DNA of 64,000 nt from positions 248,001 to 312,000 of the forward strand of contig NZ_PHSN01000005.1 in assembly GCF_002871005.1 (NCBI RefSeq), read 5' to 3'. The notes beneath the pieces were generated by a model. It searched no databases, was not told the origin of the DNA, and saw only the letters and a program-made list of their open reading frames with translations. This DNA is from Acidimangrovimonas sediminis. GTDB taxonomy: Bacteria; Pseudomonadota; Alphaproteobacteria; Rhodobacterales; Rhodobacteraceae. Below are positions 7,037-16,247 of this stretch, in pieces (within the stretch, counting starts at the first letter, position 1; each line of letters opens with the position of its first letter). The position numbers were made by a program, and so were the translations under genes.

Positions 7037-7795
7037 TCAGTAGGGCAGCACGACGTTCAGGAAATCGTCGCCGTAGCGCGGCTGCTGCACCGAAGAGAGC
7101 TGCCCCTTGCCGCCATAGGTGATGCGCGCCTCGGCCATCTTCTCGTAGGGGATGGTGTTGTCCATGCGGATGTCCTGCGGCCGGATGATCCCCGCCACAC
7201 GCAATTCGCGCAGTTCGTGGTTCACCTTCACCTCCTGCCGGCCGGCCACCACCATCTCGCCGTTGGGCAGCTTCTTGAGGACCATCGCCGCGACCTTGAG
7301 GCTGATCGACTCGTTGCGGTCGATCGAGCCCGAGCCGTTCGACGACGACGACGACGACAGATCCGCGATGTTGTCGCCCGTGGGCATGTCGGACTTGTTG
7401 ACACCTGGCAACACGCTGTGCAGCCGCTTCTCGTAGCCCAGGAACGTTGGGTTGCCGACCGTCTGGCTGCCGTCGCGCGAGCGCTTGGAGGCGTTCGACA
7501 GCTTGGCGTTGTCGTCGATGTTGATGTCGACGGTCAGGATGTCGCCCACCTTGGTCGCGCGCTGGTCGCCGAAGAACCCGGTCGACCCGGTGCGCCAGAG
7601 CGAGGCCGCCTCGGCCCGCATCGGGGCTGGCTTCACCTCGGGCGGCGGCATCGGCACCTGGATCGAGGCGACCTCGGGCATCGTCTTCGCGCTCAGGTCG
7701 ATGTCCGAGACCTTGGGGTCGCGGGCGTCCCTGTACTGCTGGCATCCCGCCAGCAGCGCCGTGGCGAGGAGGATGGGAACGGGACGGATGCTCAC
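7037..7795 (-). CDS. flgH: Flagellar L-ring lipoprotein FlgH
   Basis: A 252-residue FlgH, the outer-membrane L-ring subunit around the rod. The signal peptide ends in the lipobox LAGC with Cys18. The body shows the family motifs SLWRTGSTGFFGDQRATKVGD (about 65-85), VDINIDDNAKLSN and, near the C-terminus, GIIRPQDI. A serine run (about 146-151) falls between the conserved blocks. It overlaps the flgA stop by 4 bases, so translation is probably coupled. Confidence 0.95.
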   Translation of the reverse strand: MSIRPVPILLATALLAGCQQYRDARDPKVSDIDLSAKTMPEVASIQVPMPPPEVKPAPMRAEAASLWRTGSTGFFGDQRATKVGDILTVDINIDDNAKLSNASKRSRDGSQTVGNPTFLGYEKRLHSVLPGVNKSDMPTGDNIADLSSSSSSNGSGSIDRNESISLKVAAMVLKKLPNGEMVVAGRQEVKVNHELRELRVAGIIRPQDIRMDNTIPYEKMAEARITYGGKGQLSSVQQPRYGDDFLNVVLPY

Positions 7796-8460
7796 TTGCT
7801 GACCTCCACGATGCCGGCGGCCCTGGCGATGCCGGTGACGGTGCGGTTGGAGACGAGGTTGATCACGCGGACCTCCTGGTCGGCCTCGGCCGAGGTGATG
7901 GCGCGGCCCGGGGCCGAGAGCTGCATGTTGCCCTTGCGGTACTCGAGCGAGACCTTGTCGCCCTTGCCGATGACGATGGGTGGGGTCACCGACTGCACCA
8001 TCACCGGGCGTCCGGCGGCAAGGACCCGGCGCACCTGCATGCCCTGCAACCGGTCGAGGCTGGTGACGGCAAAGCTGCCGAGCTGCCGGTAGGGCAGGGC
8101 GACCATCGTGAAATCGGCCTTGGTCAGCAACTCGTCGGGCAGGATCCGGCGCACCGGAACGGGCACCGGGACGGTCAGCGTGGCAAGGCCGGTGACCCGC
8201 CAGGTCTCGCCCGCGCCGGTCACCACGTTGGCCGCGAACTGGCCGGTGGAGCGGTCGATCACGAAGGCCGACACGAGCGTTGCCTCGGCCACGTCGCCGG
8301 GGGTCAGGGTCACGTCGTAGCGCCCGGCGGGCGGCATCGCCCCGCCGGTGTCGGCCGCGGCCTTCTCGGCGATCAGCTGGGTCACCTGCGCCGCCCGCGC
8401 GGGCAGGGCCGCGGGGGCGGCGGCGAGGGCGATCAGGGCGAGGAGAAGGACGCGGCGCAT
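7792..8460 (-). CDS. flgA: P-ring assembly chaperone FlgA
   Basis: A 222-residue periplasmic protein with a cleavable signal peptide (about 1-23, ending ARAAQ). FlgA helps FlgI assemble into the P ring. The C-terminal SAF-type domain is seen from about 135 on: RQLGSFAVTSLDRLQGMQVRRVLAAG, then VIGKGDKVSLEYRKGNMQLSAPGRA and the final VRVINLVSNRTVTGIA. It lies 1 base after flgG and overlaps flgH by 4 bases, in the alphaproteobacterial order flgF-flgG-flgA-flgH. Confidence 0.92.
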   Translation of the reverse strand: MRRVLLLALIALAAAPAALPARAAQVTQLIAEKAAADTGGAMPPAGRYDVTLTPGDVAEATLVSAFVIDRSTGQFAANVVTGAGETWRVTGLATLTVPVPVPVRRILPDELLTKADFTMVALPYRQLGSFAVTSLDRLQGMQVRRVLAAGRPVMVQSVTPPIVIGKGDKVSLEYRKGNMQLSAPGRAITSAEADQEVRVINLVSNRTVTGIARAAGIVEVSK

Positions 8461-8461
8461 G

Positions 8462-9247
8462 TCACTTGATCTGGCTGGTGGAGGACATCATCTGATCCGC
8501 CGTCTCGATCGCCTTGGAGTTCATCTCGTAGGCGCGCTGGGCGGCGATCAGGTCGGTGATCTGCTGGATGATGTTGACGTTGGAGCTTTCGATATAGCCC
8601 TGCCGCAGCACCCCGATGCCGGGATCGCCCGGGTTCGCCGTCACCGCGTCGCCCGAGGCCGTGGTGGCCTTCAGAAGGTTGTTGCCAATCGGCTTCATCC
8701 CCGCCTCGTTGATGAAGGTGGCCATGGTCAGCTGGCCCAGCTGCGTGGGAGTGGTGGAGTTGCCCACATAGGCCTGCACGATGCCCTGCTGGCTTATCTC
8801 CACCTTCGTGGTGTTGGCGGGGATGGTGATGCCCGGCACCACCTCGTACCCCTCCAGCGTGACGATCTGGCCGGTCGAGGAGACCTGGAAGTTCCCCGCC
8901 CGGGTATAGGCGAGAGAGCCGTCGGGCATGGTGATGCCGAAATACCCCTCGCCGTCGATCGCCATGTCCAGCTGATTGTCGGTCTTGGTGAGGCCCCCTT
9001 GGGTGTTCAGCCGCACCACGCCCGCGCTTTCGACGCCAAGGCCGATGTCGGTGCCCACGGGGCGCGCCGTCCCGGTGTCCGATGTCAGCGCGCCCTCGCG
9101 CCGCTCGGACTGGTAGACGAGGTCCTGGAACGCGGCGCGCGAGGACTTGAACCCCGCCGTGTTCGCGTTCGCTATGTTGTTCGAGATGACGTCGACGTTG
9201 GTCTGCTGCGCCATCATGCCGGTCGCGGCGATCCCCAGTGCTCTCAT
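8462..9247 (-). CDS. flgG: Flagellar distal rod protein FlgG
   Basis: A 261-residue rod protein. The N-terminus MRALGIAATGMMAQQTNVDVISNNIANANTAGFK type block (1-34) is the flagellar rod/hook signature; NTQGGLTKTDNQLDMAIDGEGYFGI (about 85-109) and the C-terminal SSNVNIIQQITDLIAAQRAYEMNSKAI are typical of FlgG specifically. FlgG forms the distal rod inside the P and L rings. It is the second gene of the operon after flgF (31-base gap). Confidence 0.96.
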   Translation of the reverse strand: MRALGIAATGMMAQQTNVDVISNNIANANTAGFKSSRAAFQDLVYQSERREGALTSDTGTARPVGTDIGLGVESAGVVRLNTQGGLTKTDNQLDMAIDGEGYFGITMPDGSLAYTRAGNFQVSSTGQIVTLEGYEVVPGITIPANTTKVEISQQGIVQAYVGNSTTPTQLGQLTMATFINEAGMKPIGNNLLKATTASGDAVTANPGDPGIGVLRQGYIESSNVNIIQQITDLIAAQRAYEMNSKAIETADQMMSSTSQIK

Positions 9248-9278
9248 GTGTCCGTCTCCCTGTCGTCTTGGCGGGTCG

Positions 9279-10049
9279 TCAGCCGATCTGGCCGAGCTGG
9301 CTCAGCACCTGCTTGCGCAGGCTGTCCTGGTCATCCATCAGTTTCATCGACCGGTCGTAGGCGCGCTGGATCTCCATCATCCGCGTCATCTCCAGCACCG
9401 GCTCGACGTTCGATCCCTCGAGGTAGCCCTGCGCCACCTTCACCCCGTCGTCCTCGGGCGTGGCGGGGGTTGCGCCGGCGGCCGCGCCCTCGGGCGGGAT
9501 CAGCATGCCGCCGTCCGCGCGCTGGAAGCCCGCGATGTCAGGCACCGTGAAGACGCCGATCCGGCCCAGCGTGGCGCCGGTGCGGTCGGTGATCGTGCCG
9601 TCCGCGCCGACCTGAAGCGTGCCGGCCGAGCCCTGCGGAACCGCGATGGCGTTGCCGCTCTGGTCGAGGATCTGCGCGCCGGTCACGGTCACCAGGTTGC
9701 CCTGCGCATCGACCGACAGCCGCCCGTCGCGGCCATAGGCCGTGGCGCCCGCCGCGGTGCGGTAGGAAAACCACCCGTCGCCCGAAAGCGCCAGGTCCAG
9801 CGGGTTTCCGGTCTTTTGCAAGGGCCCGGGCGTCGGGTCGAGATGCGCCGAGGATTGGTTCACGAAGGAGATGTCGCCGCCTGTCTGCCCATCGGTGCCG
9901 CCGCCCGTCTTCTGCACGAGTGAGGCGAAATCGGCCCGCCCGGCCTTGAAGCCCGCGGTGTTGGCGTTGGCGATGTTGTTGGCCGTCACGTCCATCGACC
10001 GCTCGAGCGAGAGCGCCAGCGAGAGGGAGACATAGATCGAATTGTCCAT
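9279..10049 (-). CDS. flgF: Flagellar proximal rod protein FlgF
   Basis: A 256-residue rod protein: MDNSIYVSLSLALSLERSMD with NIANANTAGFKAGR (about 26-39) at the N-terminus, GNPLDLALSGDGWFSYRT in the middle, and the C-terminal block LEGSNVEPVLEMTRMMEIQRAYD. The MDNSIYVSLS start and shorter body assign it to FlgF rather than FlgG. It is the first gene of its operon and is transcribed away from the TPR gene at 10173, across an AT-rich promoter region. Confidence 0.93.
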   Translation of the reverse strand: MDNSIYVSLSLALSLERSMDVTANNIANANTAGFKAGRADFASLVQKTGGGTDGQTGGDISFVNQSSAHLDPTPGPLQKTGNPLDLALSGDGWFSYRTAAGATAYGRDGRLSVDAQGNLVTVTGAQILDQSGNAIAVPQGSAGTLQVGADGTITDRTGATLGRIGVFTVPDIAGFQRADGGMLIPPEGAAAGATPATPEDDGVKVAQGYLEGSNVEPVLEMTRMMEIQRAYDRSMKLMDDQDSLRKQVLSQLGQIG

Positions 10050-10172
10050 CTGGCGCCTCGCGTCCCTCGTCCGGTTTCGCCTGCCTGCCCGCCCGTTCCG
10101 CTCACGGATGGACTTGCTTTATTTGCATCTATCCTTATTATTCTTGTTATTCATGATTTGGCAAGAGAATTC

Positions 10173-12092
10173 ATGCGGATCTTGTGGCGGGGTTCAAGGA
10201 TAGCTGGGGCAATGAGCGGGGGGGCTGCCCCTGCGCTCGTCGCCGTTCTGGCGTCTTTTCCGGCCCCGGCGGCGCCGCCCGGTGCCGCTCCCGCCCCGAC
10301 CACTTCCACGATCCGTGCGGAGGTGACTGCCCCGGCCTCAGGTGCCAGGCTTGCCCCCTTTGCCTTCGCCCGCCACACCGATGCGCGCTTTCTGGATGAG
10401 CGGCGGGCGGGGCAGGAGGCGTTGATCGCCGCCCATACCCCCGAGGGGTTGCAGGAGGCGCGGATGCAGCTGGGGGCGCTCTACCTTGCCCACCTGATGC
10501 TGCCCGAGGCGCGCGGGCTGCTGGATGCTGTCGACGCGGGGGCGCTGGATGCCGCGGGGCGGGCGCGGCTTGGGGCGCTGAAGGCCGGGGTCACGATCAT
10601 GGCGGGGCAGCCGCTTCCTGCGGCGTTCGACCAGAGCCCGCTGGCGCCGGGCAACCTTGGCTGGCCGGATTACCCGTTCTGGGCCGCGCTGAACGCGATC
10701 CGCGCGAAGGATGCCGTCACCAGCCGCAACGACCTGGCACAGGCGCTGGCGCGGCTGCCGGCCTACCCGCCGGTCTATGCCCGCGCGTGCCTGCCGCTCT
10801 TCTTTTCGGCGGCGCTGGATCTTGGCGACTGGGCGCTTGCGCAGCGCGTTGCCGAGGCCTTCGACGCCCACCCCGGGCTGAAGGAAGACCCGGCCTATTC
10901 CTACCTGCTGGGCCGGGCCGCGCTGGGGGTGAATCGCCCCGACCGTGCCGCCGAAGCCTTCGCCCGGGCGGCGGCGGGCCGGGGTCCCTATGCGCGGCGC
11001 GCGGTGCTGGCGGCGGTGGACCTCGGGCTTGCGGACAAGAGCTTGAAGCCCCGCGCCGCGCAGGCGCTGCTGCACGACACCCTGGCGCGGTGGCAGGGGG
11101 GAGAGATCGGCCTCGGCACCCTCCGTCGGCTGGTGGCGGTCGACCGCAGGCTGGGCGACTGGCCCGACATGCTGCTGACGCTGGGCAGGCTATTGCGCGA
11201 CCACCCGCAGTCCGAGGATGCGGCCTTGGCGGGCAAGCAGGCGGAGGGGCTGATCGGCGCTTATTACAAGTTTGCCTTGCAGGGAAAGGTGCCGCTGGAG
11301 ACGCTGTTGTCGCTGCACCGCAGGCTGATCCCGCTCTACCGTTTCGATCCGGCCTTCGAGACGGCGTCCGAGACGCTGGCCGATCACCTGCTGCGCCTTG
11401 GGGCGACGGCGATGGCCGCGGATGAATACGGGCGGATCTATGACACGCTGCGGCTGGGCGCCGAGGGAGGGCGCTGGCCGCAGGATCCGGCGCGGCTGGC
11501 AGGTCTGAAGCTGGGCGAGGCCGAGGCGCAGGCGGCGGGCGGGCGCTGGGATGCGGCGTCGGCGACGCTTGCGGCGGCGGGGCGGATGCCGGCGCCGCTG
11601 GCCGGGCGCGCGGCACTGCTCGGTGCGCGCATCCAGACGGCACTTGGGCAGCCGGGCGCGGCGGCGCACGTCGGGGTAGAGGTCTCCACGCCTGACGACC
11701 TGCGGATGCTGGGCCGGGCGGCGATCGACGCGGGCGACTGGTCCGGCGCGGCCCGCCGCTTCGGCGCCCTGCGCCGGGACCATCCCAAGGATTTCACCGA
11801 GGCCGACGCGATCAACCTTCTGCTCGCCTCCTGGCGCGACGGCGACCGCGCTACGGCGCGCGACCTGGCGCGGGCCTATCCCGATCTCGGCGGATCGGCG
11901 CATTGGGGCCAGATCGCCGCGACCCTGCTGGCCGAGCCGGAGGGACCCGCGCCGCTGCGGCGCGCGCGGGCGCGGGCACAGCTTGACGGCGCGCAGAAGA
12001 TGATAGACCGCCTGATGCGCGCCGGCGACGGGCCGGACGAGTCCGCCACCGCATCTTCACCGCCGGCGGGCAAGAACAAAACCGGCGGCTGA
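10173..12092 (+). CDS. Secreted TPR-repeat protein of the flagellar locus, function unknown
   Basis: A 639-residue protein with an N-terminal hydrophobic signal (about 1-35, ending near APAAPPG) followed almost entirely by Ala/Leu/Arg-rich helical pairs that look like degenerate TPR/HEAT repeats, for instance AYSYLLGRAALGVNRPDRAAEAFARAAAG-type units near 245-275. It is probably periplasmic. Rhizobial flagellar loci carry a periplasmic MotC, but I see no MotC-specific motifs. It is monocistronic between flgF (divergent) and flgE, so a flagellar assembly or stator role is likely only by position. I chose ATG 10173, preceded by AAGAG; a TTG at 10158 is in frame. Confidence 0.75.
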   Translation: MRILWRGSRIAGAMSGGAAPALVAVLASFPAPAAPPGAAPAPTTSTIRAEVTAPASGARLAPFAFARHTDARFLDERRAGQEALIAAHTPEGLQEARMQLGALYLAHLMLPEARGLLDAVDAGALDAAGRARLGALKAGVTIMAGQPLPAAFDQSPLAPGNLGWPDYPFWAALNAIRAKDAVTSRNDLAQALARLPAYPPVYARACLPLFFSAALDLGDWALAQRVAEAFDAHPGLKEDPAYSYLLGRAALGVNRPDRAAEAFARAAAGRGPYARRAVLAAVDLGLADKSLKPRAAQALLHDTLARWQGGEIGLGTLRRLVAVDRRLGDWPDMLLTLGRLLRDHPQSEDAALAGKQAEGLIGAYYKFALQGKVPLETLLSLHRRLIPLYRFDPAFETASETLADHLLRLGATAMAADEYGRIYDTLRLGAEGGRWPQDPARLAGLKLGEAEAQAAGGRWDAASATLAAAGRMPAPLAGRAALLGARIQTALGQPGAAAHVGVEVSTPDDLRMLGRAAIDAGDWSGAARRFGALRRDHPKDFTEADAINLLLASWRDGDRATARDLARAYPDLGGSAHWGQIAATLLAEPEGPAPLRRARARAQLDGAQKMIDRLMRAGDGPDESATASSPPAGKNKTGG

Positions 12093-12183
12093 CCGGATAA
12101 ATCGGCCTTTTCGCCACCCGCGTCCTTGGGATTGGGGCGAAAGCCCGGGAAAAACGTCGCCCGACAAGGATTGGCCGGATTCT

Positions 12184-12198
12184 TTAACCCTGTCTAAA
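12184..12198. promoter_or_regulatory. Near-perfect CtrA box upstream of flgE
   Basis: TTAA-CCCTGTC-TAAA differs by one base from TTAA-N7-TTAA. It lies 60 bases upstream of the flgE start codon and could drive the flgE-flgK-flgL operon. Confidence 0.5.
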
Positions 12199-12257
12199 CA
12201 TCCGCGACACATGTGCTGTCCACGGGCGATCCTGCCCGGTGGGAAAGGAGTTCTTTG

Positions 12258-13553
12258 ATGAGCATCTCGAGCGCGATGGACACCGGGGTCAGCGGCCTCT
12301 TGGCGAACTCCACGGCGATCGGGCGGATCTCAGAGAACATCGCCAATGCCAACACCACGGGCTACAAGCGGCGGTTCGACCAGATGGTCACCACCACGTC
12401 GAGCGCGACCGCCCCCTCGGGCGTCGCGGCGGTCGAGGACAGCACGGTGGCCGTCGGCGGTGCGCTGACATCGACCAGCTCGGCGACCGACCTCGCGATC
12501 ACCGGCAACGGCTTCTTCGTCGTCTCGACTTCGCCCAACGATCCGGTGCAATCGCATTACCTGCTGACCCGGGCGGGCAGCTTCACCCCGGATGCCGATG
12601 GCAACCTGGTGAACGCGGCTGGCTACTACCTTGCGGGCTATGCCTATGGCGACAGCGGGTCGCTGACCCAGGTCGACCGCAATTCCTTTTCCGGCATGCA
12701 GACGGTGAACGTCACCAGCGCCACGATCGCGCCCTCGGCCACCACCGCGATCGGGATCCAGGGCAACCTTCCGTCGCAGGAGAGCGGGGTGGCGACGCCG
12801 GGGTCGCCCTTCACCTCGTCGACCGAATATTACGACGCGCTGGGCAACACCGGGCGGATCCTGCTGTCGTGGCAGCCTACGTCGACGCCGAACGAATGGA
12901 CGGTGTCCATGTCGGACGACACGGGCGCGGATTACGGCTCCGTCACCATGGACTTCTCGGACAGCGGCAGCACGGCGGGCCTGCCCTCGGCCTATTCCAA
13001 CGCCACCTCGACCGCGGCCTCGCCCTCGGGGTTCGCGTTCGATACGGCAACCGGCACGGCCACGCTGACCATTGCCAACGGCGCCACGCCGCAGACCATC
13101 CAGGTCGCCCTCGGCACGCCCGGGCAGTCGGACGGGATGACCCAGTTCTCGGGCGATTTCACCCCGCAGACCTTCGGCAAGGACGGCTCGGCCGCCGGCA
13201 AGCTGTCGAGCGTGGAGATCGACAGCAGCGGCAACCTCGTCGGTGTCTTCGACAACGGCACGCGCAAGTCGCTCTACCAGATCCCGCTGGGGCAGGTGAC
13301 GAACCCCAACGGCCTGACCGCCGTCGACGGCAACGCCTACAGGCTTTCGACCTCGGCGGGGACCTATTCCAATTCGCCCATGGGGTCTGGCGGGACCGGC
13401 ACGATCAGCGGCAACACGCTGGAATCCTCGAACGTCGATATCGCCGAGGAGCTGAGCGACCTGATCCGCATCCAGCGCGCCTATTCGACCAACGCCAAGA
13501 TCATCACCACGATGGACGACATGTTGCAGGAAACCACGCAGCTGAAGCGCTGA
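12258..13553 (+). CDS. flgE: Flagellar hook protein FlgE
   Basis: A 431-residue FlgE, the subunit of the hook joint. The N-terminal rod/hook block MDTGVSGLLANSTAIGRISENIANANTTGYK lies at about 7-37, the FlgE_D2 insert at about 165-300, and the C-terminal helix LESSNVDIAEELSDLIRIQRAY at about 393-414. The ATG at 12258 follows a good ribosome site (AAAGGAG). It is the first gene of flgE-flgK-flgL, behind a near-perfect CtrA box. Confidence 0.96.
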   Translation: MSISSAMDTGVSGLLANSTAIGRISENIANANTTGYKRRFDQMVTTTSSATAPSGVAAVEDSTVAVGGALTSTSSATDLAITGNGFFVVSTSPNDPVQSHYLLTRAGSFTPDADGNLVNAAGYYLAGYAYGDSGSLTQVDRNSFSGMQTVNVTSATIAPSATTAIGIQGNLPSQESGVATPGSPFTSSTEYYDALGNTGRILLSWQPTSTPNEWTVSMSDDTGADYGSVTMDFSDSGSTAGLPSAYSNATSTAASPSGFAFDTATGTATLTIANGATPQTIQVALGTPGQSDGMTQFSGDFTPQTFGKDGSAAGKLSSVEIDSSGNLVGVFDNGTRKSLYQIPLGQVTNPNGLTAVDGNAYRLSTSAGTYSNSPMGSGGTGTISGNTLESSNVDIAEELSDLIRIQRAYSTNAKIITTMDDMLQETTQLKR

Positions 13554-13596
13554 TTTCCCCCGCGCCCTTCCCGCGCCTCCGGAACCGAGAGCCTGA

Positions 13597-15018
13597 ATGA
13601 GCAGCCTGAACTCCGCCCTTCTGGTCAGCCGCAGCGGCCTCGACGCGACATCGGTCTGGTCCGACGCCACCTCGCGCAACATCGCCAACGCGAATACCGC
13701 GGGCTATGTACGCAAGGACGTCTCCTTCACCTCGCTGTCGCCCTCCTCGGGCGGCGCGGTGACGACCGAGATCCAGCGCGAGGTCGACAGCTCTCTCGAC
13801 CGGATCTACCGGACCGAGACGGCCAAGATGTCGACCCAGCAGCAGATCTACGAGGGGGTGCAGGCCTATACCGCGATCCTCGGCCAGCCGGACGACGACG
13901 CCTCGCCGGTGGCGAAGCTGACGGCGCTTCAGACCAGCTTCGACATGCTGGTGAACGACCCGGGCGACGCATCGGCGCAGCAGGGCGTGCTGGATGCGGC
14001 CAGTGCCATGGCGCAATCGCTGAACGACACCTCGGACGCGCTGGCGCAGGTGAAGGGCGAGGTCGAGACCGAGATCAAGTACAACGTCTCGGACCTGAAC
14101 ACCGCGCTTCTGAAGATCGCCGACTTGAACAAGCAGCTCACGGCGACGACCTCGGGCAGCATGGACAGCGCCGAGATGCAGGATGCGATGGGCCGGCAGG
14201 TCGAGGCGATCTCGGCCATCATGAACGTGCAGGTGCGCACCGATTCCTCGGGCCGGGTCAGCCTTTACACCGCGGGCGGTACCCAGCTCGTCGACGGGTC
14301 GAGCGTGAATGACCTGCGCTACGACCAGTCCGGCGGAAAGCTTTATGCCGGTACGGCCGAGATCACCCCGGGCGCCAGCGGCGTGCGCGGCTTCGACGCG
14401 GGCAGCCTGGCCGGGCTCTTCACGCTCAAGGACGACACTTTCCCGACCTTCCAAAGCCAGCTCGACACCATGGCGGCCGCGCTGGTGAACGGGTTCCAGG
14501 GCGCGGATACCTCGCTTTCGTCAGGGCAGGCAGGGCTTTTCACCGATGCGGGCGCGGCCTACGACCCGGCCAGTCTTCCGGGGCTGGCGGGGCGGATCTC
14601 GGTCAACGCGGCGGTCGATCCGTCGCAGGGCGGCACGCTCAGCCGGATCCGCGACGGGGTGGGGGCCACGAGTGCCGGCGCCGCCTCGGACGCGACGCAG
14701 GTACAGGCGTTCCAGGGCGTGTTCTCGCAATCCGTCGCGGTGACTCCGGCCACCGCCCTAGCCGCCGGGATGACGCTTGGGGATTACGCCGCGAACATGG
14801 TCAGCTACCAGCAGGCCCAGGGCACGCAGGCGCAGGCGACCTATACCGCGCTCGCCACCTCGGCCCAGACCATCGACGCCTCGCGCCAGAGCATCCAGGG
14901 CGTGAACATCGACGATGAGATGCAGAAGCTGATCGTGATCCAGCACAGCTACGCCGCCAATTCCAAGATGATGAGCGCGATCGCCCAGATGATGGACGAC
15001 CTCATCCAGGCGGTCTGA
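13597..15018 (+). CDS. flgK: Flagellar hook-associated protein 1, FlgK
   Basis: A 473-residue hook-filament junction protein. The N-terminal block SLNSALLVSRSGLDATSVWSDATSRNIANANTAGYVRKD (3-40) and the C-terminal QSIQGVNIDDEMQKLIVIQHSYAANSKMMSAIAQMMDDLIQ (about 430-471) are diagnostic of FlgK. It is secreted through the flagellar export gate without a cleaved signal. It follows flgE by 43 bases and precedes flgL by 10. Confidence 0.95.
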   Translation: MSSLNSALLVSRSGLDATSVWSDATSRNIANANTAGYVRKDVSFTSLSPSSGGAVTTEIQREVDSSLDRIYRTETAKMSTQQQIYEGVQAYTAILGQPDDDASPVAKLTALQTSFDMLVNDPGDASAQQGVLDAASAMAQSLNDTSDALAQVKGEVETEIKYNVSDLNTALLKIADLNKQLTATTSGSMDSAEMQDAMGRQVEAISAIMNVQVRTDSSGRVSLYTAGGTQLVDGSSVNDLRYDQSGGKLYAGTAEITPGASGVRGFDAGSLAGLFTLKDDTFPTFQSQLDTMAAALVNGFQGADTSLSSGQAGLFTDAGAAYDPASLPGLAGRISVNAAVDPSQGGTLSRIRDGVGATSAGAASDATQVQAFQGVFSQSVAVTPATALAAGMTLGDYAANMVSYQQAQGTQAQATYTALATSAQTIDASRQSIQGVNIDDEMQKLIVIQHSYAANSKMMSAIAQMMDDLIQAV

Positions 15019-15028
15019 GGAGAGACAG

Positions 15029-16105
15029 ATGACCAGCATCCTCGCGCCCCTCTCGACGCTGTCGGCCAGCCTCCTGGGCCGCGCCAACGTGGCCCGCACC
15101 TCGGCCGCCCTGCAACAGGCGCAAGAGGAGGTCTCGACCGGCCTCAAGGCCGATGTCTACGCCGACCTCGGCCAGACCGCGGCGATCCCGCTGGCGCTTC
15201 GGGCGCAGATGGCGCGGACCGAAGGCTTCGTCACCTCGAACGCGCTTCTGGGCAACAGGATGGACGTGATGGCGACATCGCTGACCACGGTGCACGACAG
15301 CGCGCAATCGGTGCTTGCCCAGGCGGTGGCGAACCTCACCCAGCCGGGCGCCGACTCGGCGACGCTGCAACAGGCGGCGCAGGCGGCGCTCGACCAGGTC
15401 ACCACCGCCCTGAACGCGACCTACGCCGGCAGCTACCTGTTCTCGGGGACCGCCAGCGATCAGGCCCCGCTGCAGGCGCAGGAGACGGCGAACCCCGCAA
15501 CCGGGTTCTCGCCCGACGACGTGGTCACAGGCATCGTGGGGGCGGGCCCGACCGACGCGGCCTCGGCCGCGGTGATGGCGCAACAGCTCGACGCCATCTT
15601 CGGCTCCGCCACCGGAACCGGGCAGGATTTCGAGGCCACGTTCTACAATGGCACCCCCGCCACGGACGCGAGCGGCACCCCCGGCGCCCGCGTCACCGGC
15701 CAGATCTCCGAGACCAAGACCATCAGCTACGGGGTGCAGGCAAACGACCCGGCGATCCGCAGCCTGTTCAAGGGGCTGACCATGCTCGCCGCGACCGATC
15801 CGTCAAAGATCACCGACACCGGCGCCTACCAGAGCTGGATGCAATCCGCGGTCTCGGCGCTTTCCGACGGTGTCGACGGCGTCACCTCGGCTCAGGCGAC
15901 ACTGGGCAGCCAGCAGGCGCTGGTGTCCGACACGGCGACCCGGCAGGGCGATCTCAAGACCGTCTACACCAGCCGCATCGCCAGCTTCGAAGCGGTCGAT
16001 CCCTACGAGGCCGCAAGCCGCCTGACCGCGCTCCAGACCCAGCTGCAGGCGACCTATGCCGCCACCGCCACGATCGGCAAGCTCTCGATCCTCGACTACC
16101 TCTGA
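15029..16105 (+). CDS. flgL: Flagellar hook-associated protein 3, FlgL
   Basis: A 358-residue flagellin-like junction protein: the N-terminal helix with AALQQAQEEVSTGLKADVYADLG (about 28-50), the segment NATYAGSYLFSGT typical of FlgL (about 129-141), and a C-terminal flagellin-like helix (DPYEAASRLTALQTQLQATYAATATI). FlgL joins FlgK to the filament. AGGAGA precedes the ATG. It is last in the flgE-flgK-flgL operon and ends at the long inverted repeat. Confidence 0.93.
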   Translation: MTSILAPLSTLSASLLGRANVARTSAALQQAQEEVSTGLKADVYADLGQTAAIPLALRAQMARTEGFVTSNALLGNRMDVMATSLTTVHDSAQSVLAQAVANLTQPGADSATLQQAAQAALDQVTTALNATYAGSYLFSGTASDQAPLQAQETANPATGFSPDDVVTGIVGAGPTDAASAAVMAQQLDAIFGSATGTGQDFEATFYNGTPATDASGTPGARVTGQISETKTISYGVQANDPAIRSLFKGLTMLAATDPSKITDTGAYQSWMQSAVSALSDGVDGVTSAQATLGSQQALVSDTATRQGDLKTVYTSRIASFEAVDPYEAASRLTALQTQLQATYAATATIGKLSILDYL

Positions 16106-16141
16106 CGCGCAGGTGTCCGGCTGCGCCGGAGCCTCCGGCGG

Positions 16142-16199
16142 GGATATTTCACCTCAGAAGAAACGAGGGCGCGCGCTCTTCTTCTGAGCGAAAATATCC
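16142..16199. terminator. Long interrupted palindrome between convergent flgL and RR2 genes
   Basis: The arms GGATATTT + CTCAGAAGAA pair with TTCTTCTGAG + AAATATCC around a 16-base GC-rich centre. It lies between convergent gene ends, so it can serve as a bidirectional terminator; a dispersed intergenic repeat is also possible. It is followed by a run of G and C. Confidence 0.6.
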
Positions 16200-16247
16200 T
16201 CGGGGGGGCAGGGGGGCAGAAGGCCCCCCGCCTGCGACCGGCCGGGC

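Noticed and set aside
12105-12150. Possible terminator hairpin after the TPR gene
   Set aside because: Arms pair only imperfectly and no T-run follows; too weak to list.
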